From Odontocerum albicorne (taxonomy: Eukaryota > Arthropoda > Insecta > Trichoptera > Odontoceridae), in NCBI GenBank assembly GCA_949825065.1, contig OX463859.1, positions 14,899,220-14,963,219 on the forward strand: a stretch of 64,000 nt of DNA, written 5' to 3'. Of this stretch, positions 34,200 to 46,087 are shown one piece after another. The notes under the pieces are model-generated. The model was not told the origin of the DNA, made no database searches, and saw only the letters and a list, made by a program, of their open reading frames with translations. The translations under genes and the position numbers were made by a program. How positions within the stretch are numbered: position 1 is the first letter of the stretch; each line of letters starts with the position of its first letter.

Positions 34200-34460
34200 G
34201 CAAAAAACTTACCAAGGGAAGAGAAACTACAAAAAATCTTTGTAGATCTTCCAATATGTGATAGTAACACATTCGGCTTAAGGTGTAGTGTTCATATAAG
34301 ATAATAAATTTTGCTATTATAATAATAAATATAGGTTTGTTGATAGCAACATATTATGTACAGTACCTAGTGGTAATTAATACACATCGGGCTTAAGAAA
34401 GAAACTGTCGGACATAATCCGCTAACTTCGGCTTTGTAGAGCATCGTCTATTATATTATA
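34200..34460. repeat. LINE 3' end copy and degraded MITE
   Basis: At 34195-34300, CTGCAAAAAACTTACCAAGG and GTGTAGTGTTCATA repeat the inverted LINE 3' end of 16200-16300. At 34361-34450, AGTACCTAGTGGTAATTAAT and GCTTTGTAGAGCATCGTCTA match one arm of the 148-bp MITE at 28212. Confidence 0.6.
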
Positions 34461-34998
34461 TTACACACAACCCCAAATTCACTGCAGTATAAGAAGAGAA
34501 AATAAAATGAAATACAAAAAAAAAAAAAAAAAGAGTAATAAACTAGAAGACAATTTTATACTGAGAGTAGTTAAATCACACGAGATGAGATTTCAACAAG
34601 TGAGAGTTGTCAAATCACGTATCACACTTTCTTTGTGTGTAGTACAATAAATACCTTGAGCTAATATTTTAACTTTTCAAAATATATGACTTATTAAAAA
34701 ATTATTCCATGTCAAATTTATAAAATAAGTTTTTTGTGCTAGGAAATAATACTACTGCAACGAAAGATGGATGTTTTACCAATTTTTGTTAAATTTGAAT
34801 AGTTTACATTTTGCATAATCTTTTACACAAGATGTTAACCAATAAAAAAACATATTTCCAGAGGAATTACTGGTCAGTACATTGAAAATTGGTCAGGTAC
34901 TAAGTAGGTTATCAAACTACACATACTTATGTGTTAACCTCACCAAAATAACAATACTTTAAAAATCCTTTTTAATTTTAAACATTTTTTATATTCTA
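34461..34998. other. Spacer between allantoicase and SDR1, nothing recognised
   Basis: AT-rich with an A18-like run near 34516. It would hold the SDR1 3' UTR on the minus strand. No canonical AATAAA is seen close to the stop, and an AATATA lies just after it. Confidence 0.4.
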
Positions 34999-37900
34999 TC
35001 AATGTTGAATAAATTTTTCACTTTGCGTCAATTTGACAGCCTTCTCACTGAGTCTCCATAACTTATCTGCTTCTCGATAGTCTTGAGCAGTCTGACTCGT
35101 AGAAACTTCTCTGCAGTCACTGAAGTACTTGCCCGACACGTTGGCAACACTGGGGGATATGCACAGATATATTTGTGTCTGGGCACCTTCCCACGCAGAC
35201 TGAAAGTTAAATATAATTTTACATATCAAAATGATTTCAAACATTGATTTTCAATAAGGGTAAAAATACTTATTCATCATAAGGGGGCTTTGAGGTGTAC
35301 AGAATTATTATGGGAGTATTTATACTTTCAAGTACTCCCATAGCACTTAGCAAGTTAGTTTTACTTATTGCCAGTCTAAAGTTTTTCTGTATCACGAATA
35401 ATTGTCAGGTGAAAACTCACTTGTGAAACCATATATTTTCCAATATAGTTAAATTATATGTTGTTCCCATCAACAACTTAAAGATATAAGAGGAGATTAT
35501 ATCATTAACACATCAAATTATTTAAATTATAATATATACAGTAGATCCCCCTTATTGAAGTTTTCAGCTATCCACAGTCAGCTTGAAAATGTTAGTTTGA
35601 AAATTCCAATGAATCATCAGATCTGTAGTAGCTTAATGCTTAATCACAAAGCCTGCGTCATTCCCTCACTTGAGTACAATACAACAAGATATTTTGAGAG
35701 AGAGATATCATATTCACATAACTATTATTAAACTATACTGTTAAAATTGTAATCTAAGGAAATGTCTCATTTTAAACAAACTCTACGACACGGCTTCCCT
35801 TTCCAACAGGATTTACCAACTTTAAAGGCAAATTCCTCACAGTGATGAAAATTTTAGAACAGTTTGTAGAAGCCGTTGACTTTACGCGAGACGTCTGAAG
35901 ACTGGGAGCAGATGGCTCAGCAGAATATAGTCTACCCTTAATGTGTAGAGCACTCACTACGGGCTCTTTAATTTTTATAATTTTTGTTATAAGGTACAGT
36001 GTACCGTTTATAAATATAAATAAATAAATAAAAATGCGACAATGCTTATTTTTTTGTTAATTATTAAATAATAAGTACCTTGATAATATTTTGAGAAAGA
36101 ACTGTCCAAACTCGTTGGAGAAAAAAGCCAATATCTCTACTAATCTCTGTTGTCACTATCCCAGGATGTAAGCTGTTTGCAGTCACACCTAAAAATTGTT
36201 CAATTAACAAAGTAATTTGTAAGAGAAATATATTTAAATAATTTTTATGATAAAAATTTATCTAAAGAAAAAATGGTAAATAATATAATGTCAAATAAAA
36301 GCAATAGAGAAAAAATAATGTGTGTTGTTTTTTAACAATTTTAAGCAAAACAATTTGTCGTAAAGACATTCACACAATTATTTATAAGCCATGTCCCTTT
36401 ATTTACAACAGATAGTTCATATGTTTTAAATATGTGTGAATGTATAGTAATTCCAAGACATTGAGACCTACGAGAGTTGCGCTGGTCCACTTTACAGCTG
36501 AGTACTACACTCCAGTGCGGGCTTCAAAAACACATGTAAGAAAACTTAATGTACACTTGAATGCTGCAACGCATACAGTCAGAGGTACTCTCAAATCAAC
36601 ATCACTACTGTGGCTTCCCATAATATCCCATATTGAACCGTCGAATATTAGAGCAATCACAGTTGTGTTCCGGGATTACAAGAAATGCCTGCAAAATAAA
36701 ACCATCCACAACGTTACGAAGCCACTAATTCAGAACTTCTTGAATCCTGAGGAGAGATGGAAAGAACAATGGTAACAAACTGAAATCACAAATAAAGACC
36801 TGGTGGTGGCTCCAACTGTCGAGCAAACCGAAGGTACCCTGCCAAGGAAAATCTGGAAGGGATTAAAGTGAATCTACACATACCCCAGTCACCATGCTGA
36901 CTTCACCGAACTAAAGTCTTCTGATAATTTATTTATGTCAATATTTATAACATTATTTAAAACATTCATGAATGTTATCTCAAGGGTTTTTGATGACTAA
37001 ATCAATTCTAGAGATGAACAATTTTGATCCAACAGTATTCAGAAGTTACCTCAAAGATTGGAAACAGAACTTTCTAATACTCATAATAAATAAATTGGAA
37101 ATGTAAGTTTTGCTACTTTTTATTATGGTATTTTCTTAAAATGCTATAAGTTTCTTAAAATGCTATTTAGGGATTATGTCTACTCTTTTGACTTTATTAT
37201 GTTGTATTTAGTTTTTATTAACTTTAAATTTAATACTTTTGGCCTCTAATATTTATTTAACAGATTTCAAAGCAATTTATTATCAAAAATTGTAAATTTT
37301 AAATTAATTAGCAATTACCTGTTCCTTTCAACTTCTTAGCCAATACCATAGCACAATAAATATTTGCAAGCTTGGAGTTGCCATAAACTACCATCTGGCT
37401 CTTTATATCGCTCTGGTTCAGGTTATCGAGATTCAATTCGGCTATTTTGTGGGCTACAGATGACACAAACACGATACGGCTTGGTGCCGATTGCTGAATC
37501 TTTCCTAAAAAATGTTTTAAACATTTGATAAAATCTAATTGATATTTTTATAGTTTTGCATCATCCTTGTTATCACGCTTTGTCCCAATTAATGTAAGCA
37601 GAGAGAGAGAAAATATGTGTACATTCACTTGATTCTATCTTAGCACACATATTTCATTTCTACTGTGTCTATACACATTCCTATTTTAAAAAAAACTTTT
37701 CACTCTTCTCTCTTTAGAATTTAATTTGTTTGGTTGGCCACATTTTTCTTTTCATATCTTTCACACTCTTTTCACATCTTGTTTACTAGTCTTATGGGTT
37801 ATTTTATTTATCCTGCTACTTTTTTCATTCTCAGCACTGCATCTTCTTTCAATCCTCATTCTTTCCTAGTGTACTTATTCCTTATTCTGTCATATATTGT

Positions 37901-40900
37901 TTTTCCACATTACTTTCATAACTTTTTTACTGCATCCAAGTTTTACTTGTATACCCTAATGTTGGAACCAAGATTTCATTGTTGTTTTCAATGTTATATT
38001 TGAATAATACTATAACTAGTCAAAGAAGAATTTGAGGTATCCTTCACTTACTCAGCCAGTAAACTTAAGACACATTAGTAATATCTGAAAATATTCAATG
38101 GGCAAAACCTCCTTAGAGTTTCAACTGAAAGCTTAAGGACATGGATAAAGCAGTCAGAGTACCCGTGGGTAGGACACCACCTATCATACCATGGGCCAAA
38201 TAAAGGTATTTTAATCCCCTCCATACCACATGGGTAGATCAAAAGAGATTCTTCTCAGATGAAGGATTAGTACAGAGTCTCACCACTTTACACATGTGGA
38301 GATATTCAATCAATGTCAATCATGAAGATTTGTCCACTGTGATATGTTAGCTGCTCGGAAGAAAACCTACAGAAGAGAAACCCCAATGCCATAACAGTTA
38401 TATATCCTGATATAGTACAATATAGAACCATAAACTATAGTTTGGAAATTCTAGGATGAGTCCTGTGACAGCTCACAAATTTTCCCCAATACAACCTTGT
38501 AACGATGTTCAGTAATTTGAATTATTTTATCAACTTTAATATAAGCCTCAATTCTAATAAATAGCAAGTTATTTAGGTAAATACATTACATAAGGTTGTA
38601 TTGGGGCAAATTTTTGAGCTGTCATAGGACTCATCCTAGAATTTCCGAACTATAACACAAAAACTGCTGATTCACTAGAATAACAATTTTAAAGAGGATT
38701 TTAGATATTTCCAAGCAATGAATATATATCAAATACAGTGTTTATATTTCTGTAGAAATGTAAAGTCGTAATTTCACAACACAAGTGGTTTTTTTAAGTT
38801 CTGTAACATTGACTTACCAAGCAGAATATTTGTTAGTAAGAAGGGTCCAAAGTGGTTGACCTGCATCAGAGTCTCAAAGCCATCCTGGGTGTAAGATCTT
38901 GGAGCCAGGCCACCTACTCCTGCATTGTTCAGGAGGACATCTATACGAGACTCTTCAGCTAGTATCTCTTGCGCACACCTCCTCACACTTGCCAGTGAAC
39001 AGAAATCTATGTGTTTTATCTAGATTTCAAACATATATTTGAAATAAATTTATTTTTAAAAATAAATATGAAAAAAATATTATTTGTTTAAAGTTATTTA
39101 ATACCTAAGTTTATTAACACATTTTTTGCGGGTACTTTTCGCGACAAGTGATGACGCAATGCGGGTACTTTTAGACTTTTTTGCGCCAAAATTAGACTTT
39201 CGTAAAAAAACCATATCTCTCAAACTAATTAGTATTTTTTCGAAAAACTTTTTGTATCTTACTAAGAATAGAACTATCTATATCTTTATTATGCAAAATA
39301 TGGGTTGCTCTATTTTTTACTCACACAAAATTACTACATTCTAGGTAAACATAGAAAAAAATACTCTTTCACCATCAAAATTATTTTATTCACATAAAAT
39401 TACAATATAATTACGAAATTTTGAATAGAACTATCTATATCTTTATTATGCAAAATATGGGTTGCTCTATTTTTTACTCACACAAAATTACTACATTCTA
39501 GGTAAACATAGAAAAAAATACTCTTTCACCATCAAATGTATTTTATTCACATAAAATTACAATATAATTACGAAATTTTCAATAGATCTTACAAGAATCT
39601 TATAAGATCTTATAAGAATCTTATAATAGATAACGCGCAGTTCCCACCTCATTTGGCGACCGTGTTTACAAGTTTCCCGCATACCACCGCTTGGCAAACC
39701 AAAACGAGTAAACTCGTCTCCCGCTCTCTACCATAAGACGGGATAGAACGAGTTTTATCGTTTCCCGCAAACAATGTGTTAAAAAAAATACTTAATGAAG
39801 ATATAAAATGATGAAAGTAAGATAAATGTGTAGAAATGATAACATTGTATGGAAAAACAATATGTAACAGAATAAGCAATGTGGACATTAGGAAAGGATG
39901 TGGCTTGAAAGAAGTTGCAGCGCTTAAAATGAAGAAAAGAGCATTGCCATGGTTCGACCATACAGAAAGAATGAATGATGAAAAATTTACAAAAATAATA
40001 TCTTTGAATAGCATAATATACAAAAAACGGAAAGTTTGAGAAGGCCTAGAAAAATGTGACAGAACCAAATAAATTAAATTCTGATAGAGGGAAAAGGGAA
40101 AACCCTTCATAATAGAAGAATATGCATAATGAGTTGTACAAATGTGACAGGAGTCAAAGATTTTTACCACGATAGATTGAAGTGCAGATCTGTTTTCTCA
40201 GCCTAACATAATGTGATAATATTATGTTTAAAAAAACTTAGTTTTACTTCATTGTTAAATTTTTTGTGGTTTATCAATCTCCACTACAAATCTTGAAATT
40301 TAAATAATCTTTCTTGGATGAATTTAATGTCTTTCCCATTATCCGTTTGAAAACAGATCCAATTTAATCGATTAAATTTAAGTCCAATGTTTTTTAGAAG
40401 TAATTTGAAAATAGTACACCCTCATCAACCCCAGTTAGATAATGCGATTTTATTAATGGAGTTTTTTTTTAATATTTCATTTAAAATATATATTTTTTGA
40501 TCACTATTATAACACACCCTTAATCCATGACATATGGTTGTGTATCTTTTGTGGGATGGTTATATATCTTTTGTGGGATAGTTACGTATCTTTTGTGAGA
40601 TAGTTATGTATCTTTTGTGGGATAATTATGTATCTTTTGTGTGATAGTTATGTATCTTTTGCTTTTTGTTTATTATAATTTCCAGTGATCATTTTTAATT
40701 TTTAGTTATAACATATTCAACATACGACCTCAACCTGTGGAAGTACTTTAGATGTATCAAGTCTTAAAATATAAAACTACCAACATTTTAAACTTTTTTT
40801 AAAAATAAAACACCAATTTTTGTTTAAAAAATAAATAAAACACCATGTTATTTAATATTCCCATAAGCCCCTATTTTCTATGAGCTCCTAACGTTGCCAT

Positions 40901-43205
40901 ACACAGTTTTGCTAACCACAGTTTTTTTTAAGAATGTATCCCTTGCGGTTAGCAAAGAATGCGAGGGTAAGATTACCTCTGTTTTTTTATGTATTTATTT
41001 TATTTCAAAGTGACCCTTCAAATGTCTTACCAACCAGGCCACGACCTCCATGGCCTAGTTGATATGACCCTTGACTTCCACCCAGAGATTTCAAGTTTGA
41101 TTCCCGATGTTACTAAATAAATTAAAAAAAGGATCCCAGTCTAGTAAATATGGTAAGTTAGTTTAGTAACAATATTCGTACATGATAGATGTGTGCAATT
41201 GATATTATCTCTTCACATGTGATCAAGAACAAGTTCCAGACCTGCTTCAATGGTTCTATACCCGAAGGCTCCATTAATGGGGTCAAAGACAATGTTCTAT
41301 TTCTTCAATATGTCCGCATTGTCAATTCACATATGTTGAGGGACACCATACGAATGAATGAATTTCAAAGTCAAAAACAGAAATGCTTACAACAAGGTTT
41401 TGATTTCCAGTGTACGCCTCTATGTCTCGTCTTACACTTTCTCCTTTGACTATATCTCGACATAACATTATAACTCTTGCACCTCTTTTAGCAAAATCCT
41501 TTGCTGATTCAGCTCCGATACCTGTTAACACATTAACTGTTGAATACTTTCTTATGGCAGTGCTAAAAAAATCACATATTTAAGATTCTTAATAAATAGT
41601 ATGTTAAAACGGTGAGAAATGGCATAATTCTCTGTCAAAATTAATTACAGATCGTATCAGTAATGTGAGGCTACTCCGGGGTCACTTATTTTGAATCCAT
41701 TCAAATAAATTTGGAATAGAACAGCGATCGACTTTTTGGGTAGCCGGTAAAAATGTATATGAACGCCTATAGGTGTTTTCAAAGGGTTTTTTAAATATAA
41801 AAATATATACAAGGAGTTCTCTCTTTGAATAATGGCCGTGAACTCCTATATATGAAGGAGTATACGCCAGTGTCAAACATACATAGATTTTTTAACAGAT
41901 AATTGTAAAATTATTAATAGATACACCAGTTTTCATAAGAATACACTGTAGAGTACAGTACCTACTCTGTGACCATAAAGTAAATTTGTTTTTCAAATTT
42001 GTGACTAAGATTTTTCCATGATATATTTAGATTATAAAAATAAACTTTACACAGTTATTGTACACTCTTTTAGTGAGTTAGTTACTTAGTCGGTTCACTA
42101 AAATATAAAAAGGGGCCTGCCCCCTTTGACCCATAAGGACAAGATAACACTGAGCCCCATCCTACATCAAATTAAACTTAGTCTGTGTCTGGCCCATTTT
42201 TGAGAAATAGCATTTTTCATAAGAGTTTTCTATAAGTGCTATGAATATGAAAATACTAGGTTTAATCAATTTATTCAAAATATATTTCGTTTTGTATGAT
42301 ATTATTGCCAACATTCCTCTTTATGAAGAGCCACATAACAATGTTCACACGTGTACCGAGTATCGCTCCTTTTTTTATATTTCGTACATACCTTGCATAT
42401 TTTACGGTGTATATCTTTTTTTTGTCACTGATAGTCTTATTTAAATATGTTTACTCATATTAATTTAAAATCAGCCACCATGCATTTGTTCGAATACAGG
42501 TTGTTTGATACCACTAGAATTTCACAAGAAAATACGGGACCAGATCTCAAATACAGGTTTTGCACTTCAAATTCAACCTTTTAAAAATCAAATTCATTCA
42601 AAATTTTATAATGCAAAGATGTACATACAAGTACTTATTTAATAGTCATTAACAATTCGTCATAATTCATAATTATGTATACAAAAACTGATATATGTAG
42701 GTAATTTAATCTATAATGGTAAATTCGTATGAAATACTAATGAATTGACTCATAAGTATGAGAAATTTGAGTAGATGTAAAATGCTCATTTTATTGTTGT
42801 TTGATGTAAACGTTTTGTTTTATCGATATTTGATATGTACATATAAACATATTACTTTAACGTTGTTTGATGTAAAAGTGTTGTTTTATCATAAATTGTT
42901 CAAAACTTGTATAAGTGAGTTTTTCATATGTTTATAGAATCGCGCTTCAGAGAGTTAATAAGCAAAAACATACCTGCACTAGCTCCAGTATCAACGACTT
43001 TTTTCCTTCTAGTCTTTCTTTTCCTTTATATAGAGTTAAACAAAAACATACCTGCACTAGCTCCAGTAACAATGACTGTTTTTCCTTCAAGTCTTTCTTT
43101 TCCTTTATATATCCCAGTGGTAGCTTTGATATATAATTTTAACAAACTAATTAAACTAATAACAAACAAAATAAATGTTGAACAACAACAACAAAACAGA
43201 GCCAT
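34999..43205 (-). CDS. Retinol-dehydrogenase-like SDR, gene 1 (six coding exons)
   Basis: Short-chain dehydrogenase of the RDH11-14 type, expected to interconvert retinal/retinol-like carbonyls with NADP(H) at a membrane. Coding exons in transcript order: 43205-43052, 41521-41391, 39019-38818, 37504-37319, 36188-36079, 35199-34999. They total 984 nt, giving 327 aa, near the family's ~320-330. Visible: N-terminal hydrophobic anchor (about 10-26), cofactor motif TGASAGIG (47-54), LCRD after strand beta-2 (favours NADP), NNAG (126-129), catalytic VSS (176-178) and YGNSK (203-207), then LHPG (231-234). The ATG is the first in frame, and an acceptor-like TTTATAAACAG ends 21 nt upstream, so a 5' UTR intron is likely. 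The true substrate is unknown. It is the paralogue of the gene at 46088-58171. Confidence 0.93.
35780..36030. repeat. Dispersed 3'-end repeat inside SDR1 intron 5
   Basis: GAGCACTCACTACGGGCTCT, TTTTTGTTATAAGGTACAG and a terminal ATAAATAAATAAATAAA recur at 49320-49395 (and, inverted and partial, at 63540-63600). The A-rich end suggests a retrotransposed element. It also contains CTACGACACGGCTTCC, shared with the 3' part of SINE family 2 at 60040. Confidence 0.6.
36455..36900 (+). pseudogene. LINE polymerase C-terminal fragment in SDR1 intron 4
   Basis: The plus-strand frame has TLRPTRVALVHFTAEYYTPV then KLNVHLNAATHTVRGTLKST and LLWLPIISHIEPSNIRA. These match the conserved TAEYCAPVW, LNxxxRxxxGxLxxTP and WLPxLxxIxPxxIRR order of Jockey/RTE-like LINEs. 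Truncated at both ends. Confidence 0.85.
37570..38000 (-). pseudogene. LINE tail remnant in SDR1 intron 3
   Basis: The minus strand (GGAAAAACAATATATGACAG, AATGAGGATTGAAAGAAG, ATGAAAAAAGTAGCAGG) is the decayed sister of the plus-strand tail at 39840-39960. The plus-strand frame at 37734-38003 is antisense to it. Confidence 0.6.
38060..38780. repeat. Dispersed repeat (copy of 3690-4200) carrying a MITE
   Basis: Matches 3690-4200 on both sides of the 219-bp MITE at 38436-38654. The site without the element reads CATAAACTTAAACAAAACTG at 4073-4092. Confidence 0.65.
38436..38654. mobile_element. 219-bp MITE, copy 2
   Basis: Same length, ends and inner arms as 10604-10822, with about a dozen substitutions. 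Inserted in a dispersed repeat in SDR1 intron 3, 164 bp from exon 3. Confidence 0.88.
39118..39778. mobile_element. TTAA-target element, 661 bp, in SDR1 intron 2
   Basis: TTAA at 39114-39117 and 39779-39782. Termini CACATTTTTTGCGGG and, inverted, CACATTGTTTGCGGG. Contains a 157-bp direct duplication (39266-39422 and 39423-39579) and short ATCTTATAAGA repeats near 39590-39630. No transposase. Confidence 0.85.
39830..40170 (+). pseudogene. LINE C-terminal fragment in SDR1 intron 2
   Basis: The frame reads GKTICNRISNVDIRKGCGLK, then PWFDHTERMNDEKFTKII, the diagnostic RNxDIRxxCGL and RWFGHVERMxxERLTKxI tail. The longer antisense frame at 39649-40170 is a shadow. Confidence 0.8.
40537..40661. repeat. 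22-bp minisatellite, 5.7 units
   Basis: The unit GTTATGTATCTTTTGTGGGA plus TA repeats with one or two changes per unit. It lies in SDR1 intron 2. Confidence 0.9.
41040..41335 (+). repeat. SINE with family 1-like head and family 3 body
   Basis: The head CGACCTCCATGGCCTAGTTG, then AAGTTTGATTCCCGAT, is family 1-like. The body from 41140 (AGTCTAGTAAATATGG, GTAACAATATTCGTACATG, CCCGAAGGCTCCATTAATGG) is family 3. It lies about 55 bases past SDR1 exon 2. It may show that families 1 and 3 share a head. Confidence 0.7.
41540..42955. other. SDR1 intron 1 remainder, nothing recognised
   Basis: Contains a short direct repeat of GTTTGATGTAAA with TTGTTTTATC (42797 and 42864). No coding exon or known element seen. 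Confidence 0.4.
42963..43040 (-). pseudogene. Degenerate duplicate of the 3' part of SDR1 exon 1
   Basis: A 78-79 bp block repeats the end of exon 1 and its donor site (AAAGGAAAAGAAAGACT, GGAGCTAGTGCAG then GTATGTTTTT). It has lost one base in the A-run, which shifts the frame before TGASAG, and one codon that is V in exon 1 reads D. It is non-functional as an exon extension because read-through from exon 1 meets TAA. Confidence 0.85.
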
Positions 43206-43226
43206 TTTATTAACTTAAATTACAAG
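43206..43226 (-). other. Probable 5' UTR segment of SDR1 after a leader intron
   Basis: CATGTTTTTTTTATAAACAG looks like an intron end 21 nt before the ATG. SDR2 has an equivalent acceptor 19 nt before its ATG. The leader exon itself cannot be located by eye. Confidence 0.45.
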
Positions 43227-43449
43227 CTGTTTATAAAAAAAACATGTATACTCTCTGTCAAGTATAAATTGATAATATATTTTTAAAGAAAAATATTTTT
43301 TCTAGTATAGTTATCTTATCTTAATATAATACAATGACGCATTTTGAAAATTTATGCTATTTTTCATAAAATTCTTTTTTTATTACTCAAAATCAAAGTT
43401 CAAAGATAAGGGCTATCTTAAAGAAATCTTGAATTATCTTCTTCTTAAA

Positions 43450-43700
43450 ATAAACCTGTGATCTGTTATCGTCAGGTCTGTATCACTATAGATGTTGACC
43501 CCAGCTATCCTTCCATCTTTTTAGAGGTTTTCCCGGAGGATGACAGCCATTGGGCATTTCATGTCTTGGCACATAGAAAACCCTTGTGTTATCCATCCTT
43601 TTCACGAAGCCTCGCTAGTGTCTACTGCAGATTCTATCCTATCTCACAATACCCTCTACTTCACATATTTATCGGATATGAGAGTTTCTGACTATTTCTA
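43450..43700 (-). pseudogene. LINE C-terminal fragment
   Basis: The minus strand reads ICEVEGIVR, RMDNTRVFYVPRHEMPNG and PPGKTSKKMEG, a decayed form of the tail at 7412-7690. Confidence 0.65.
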
Positions 43701-44055
43701 AGTGTTTTCCCTGCAATAGCTCTAAAAGTTTTTGTTTTATTAGTTCCAAGCATACTATACGTTTTTGTTATATCTGCTCTAGACTATTCCATAAGTCATG
43801 ATTTGCCTCGCATACACTCTGTAAATTGTTGCCTTACTGTCTATTCTAATGTATTTATTATTCCAGATCATATCGCTTGGGCATCTGGAAACAGCAGTGA
43901 TTTGATTTACTTATCCTTTTATTTCCTTGAGAAGATCATTGCAACTGAGAAAATTGTCACCTAAATATTGAAATTCCATCACTTATTCTATACATTTGTA
44001 ATCAATCATAAGATCTTGAATTGTATTAATTACATTATTATTGTTCCTTCTCCAG

Positions 44056-44230
44056 GACGACCTCCGTGGCCTGGTTGTCTGCCGTTCCGAAGGTTGCAGA
44101 TTCGATCCCCGCTGGAACCCAGATTTTTTTAAATGGGATTCCAGTCTGGTTTTCACTTAGAGCCTATTAAAACACCTTTCTGGTTGGTTGGAAGAGATTG
44201 CCACATGGCAATAAACTCGCCAGGCTAAAA
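44056..44230 (+). repeat. SINE family 1 copy
   Basis: GACGACCTCCGTGGCCTGGT and GATTCGATCCCCGCTGGAAC, then CTTTCTGGTTGGTTGGAAGA and ATAAACTCGCCAGGCTAAAA. The head has a deletion of about 14 bases between the A box and CTGCCG. Confidence 0.85.
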
Positions 44231-44499
44231 AAATTTACATTTGTTCCAGGAATACCCCAAAACAACTATCCAGGCGGGTGACCATGTCAGAGGTATTGCC
44301 TAGTGAAGGAGCTCTCTGTATCCACAAAATGGAAGGTTTTTGCATCATTATGTGCTTGTACTCTCCAGTTCTCCTTTACATTAAAACAAAGTAAATTTTA
44401 AATGATATATTGACCATAAATTGAACAAGTAATTGTATTCGAACTGACATACACACTTCTAATGGTATAAATTCGGGCTGGGGATTGTGGGTGCAGGGA

Positions 44500-44890
44500 G
44501 GCAGGAGACAACTTCAGCAAGCAGCGGTGAGATCTTGGAAATGTATGTATTTACTGAATATTCATCCTAATGTACTGACTTAGATATTTCTAGGGGCTTT
44601 AATCTGTCCAATTTACTTCTGTTACTATGTGAGAATTTGGTATCAAGTATAGAAAATGTATGATTTTCTCGGTGACAATGGTTAGTCATTTCAGAATAAA
44701 TTAGAGGATTCATTAAGGCGGATTTGTGTTCACGAAGTTTCTTTTTAAAAGATCTTCCTGTCTTTCCTTCACAGAAATTATCGCAGTCAGCACATAAAAG
44801 TGATTAACCCTTAGGGTTATATAGTTATTATATATAAAGTGAAATAAACAGTGTTTTACCTAACAAATCATAATGTGTTTAAACCTCCAC
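44500..44890 (-). pseudogene. Penelope-like element fragment (GIY-YIG region remnant)
   Basis: The minus strand from about 44808 reads LCADCDNFCEGKTGRSFKKK followed by LREHKSALMNP. This is the pattern CxxCxxxYIGxTxRxFxxRxxEHxxA of the GIY-YIG-linked region of Penelope-like retroelements. Residues that are usually YIG read CEG here, so the nuclease is dead. The adjoining 44820-44890 carries GAAATAAACAGTGTTTTACC, shared with the palindromic repeats at 26592 and 61290. This supports assigning those to Penelope ends. Confidence 0.75.
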
Positions 44891-44899
44891 AGTGTTAAC

Positions 44900-45880
44900 G
44901 CCTTTACTATAAATAATGTATCAACATAAATTTTTTAGATTATTTTTATATTCAAATGAATATTTGTATCTAAATGAATAAAAAACATTCAATAAATAGA
45001 AAAAAATCACAAGGTACATTTTAAACATATTTCATTCAGAAACTAATGAAACAAGTTAAGAATTTATCTCAGTACTCCACAATGGGCAATACAAATGATC
45101 ATCACTAGACTAATATTCTTAAGCCGAATTCCTACTAAGTTACAATCATACCATTAGTTCGCTTGCGTTAACTTTATTACAGTCTACCAATGACTATAAA
45201 AGCTGCAGGCGGGCAACCTAACATCTGGTTTGACACACTGTCATAAAAATTAAATGCAAGCCCTGTCATATCACAGACATGCTATGGTCAACTCAAGGCA
45301 ACTTTATGAGTAGATTAGTTGATTGTTATGAAATTCATTCAAGCAAGTAGGAATGCAGATTTTGATAACTTTTATCCAATATCACCTACTGCAATCTTAT
45401 TTCCTTGCTCTTTTTTCCTCCCTATATGGATTTTTTTTGTTGAGATATGATAGTCATTGTAATTATATATTTGAAGATTTTCACAGTTGTTTATCACTAG
45501 TTTAGAACGTTTTTCGGAACTGTTACCATGTTAAGTTGGGCAGAAGCCAAAATTTTGATATGGTCTACGTGGATAAAACTTGAAGAATGGTATACAAAGA
45601 ACTTCTGTTCACATACAGTCATGAAAGCCGATGGCTGAAAATACCAAACAAATGTTGAAGTTTTGGTCACAATGCAGGAGTGAAATATTTAGTAATATTT
45701 TTTTATTTCATCCTGAGGCTACAATGCCTTGGAAACGTTGACCATCATCAAAGGCAACTCAATATGACAACAATCCCAAAAAACACTGTAAGGAAGGCAG
45801 GAACTAATAATTGAGGTATGAACAACAAAGAAATGAAAAAGTGATGTCATGTAAATTGATTTTTTAATATAATAAAAGAA
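44900..45880. other. Spacer downstream of SDR2, nothing recognised
   Basis: AT-rich. Near 45500-45540 the words ACTAGTTTAGAACGTTTTTC and CCATGTTAAGTTGG resemble 28990-29030 and may be a dispersed-repeat end. Confidence 0.4.
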
Positions 45881-45884
45881 ATCG

Positions 45885-46030
45885 AACATTATTTTTTTCA
45901 ATCACTATTTTATCAAGTTCACTACCGGTTACATAGACATCTGTCTTCTTCACCATGTGATGAGGGATCTGCATCACTTTACGAAGAAGATTGAGGTCTT
46001 CGAAACCAGTAGTGAAGCCAAATAGGGATG
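45885..46030. repeat. Foldback repeat with GAAACCRGTAGTGAA arms
   Basis: TTCACTACCGGTTACATAGA and CTTCGAAACCAGTAGTGAA are inverted arms around GTCTTCTTCACCATGTGATG. Related to 3465-3610. It lies 58 bp beyond the SDR2 stop codon, probably in its 3' UTR. Confidence 0.6.
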
Positions 46031-46087
46031 AATATAAAGTAAATCATCTATTTAATTAAACTTAAAAAATTGCTCATTGGTTTTTAT

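Noticed and set aside
36440..36775. 111-aa frame as a host gene
   Set aside because: The residues follow the LINE polymerase C-terminus, and it sits inside an SDR1 intron on the opposite strand.
39649..40170. 173-aa minus-strand open frame
   Set aside because: It is antisense to a LINE tail whose plus-strand reading is diagnostic, and it overlaps the end of a TTAA element. Its hydrophobic composition is that of reverse-complemented AT-rich DNA.
42963..43040. Mutually exclusive or alternative exon of SDR1
   Set aside because: The duplicate lacks its own acceptor, has a one-base deletion in the coding frame, and extension from exon 1 meets TAA.
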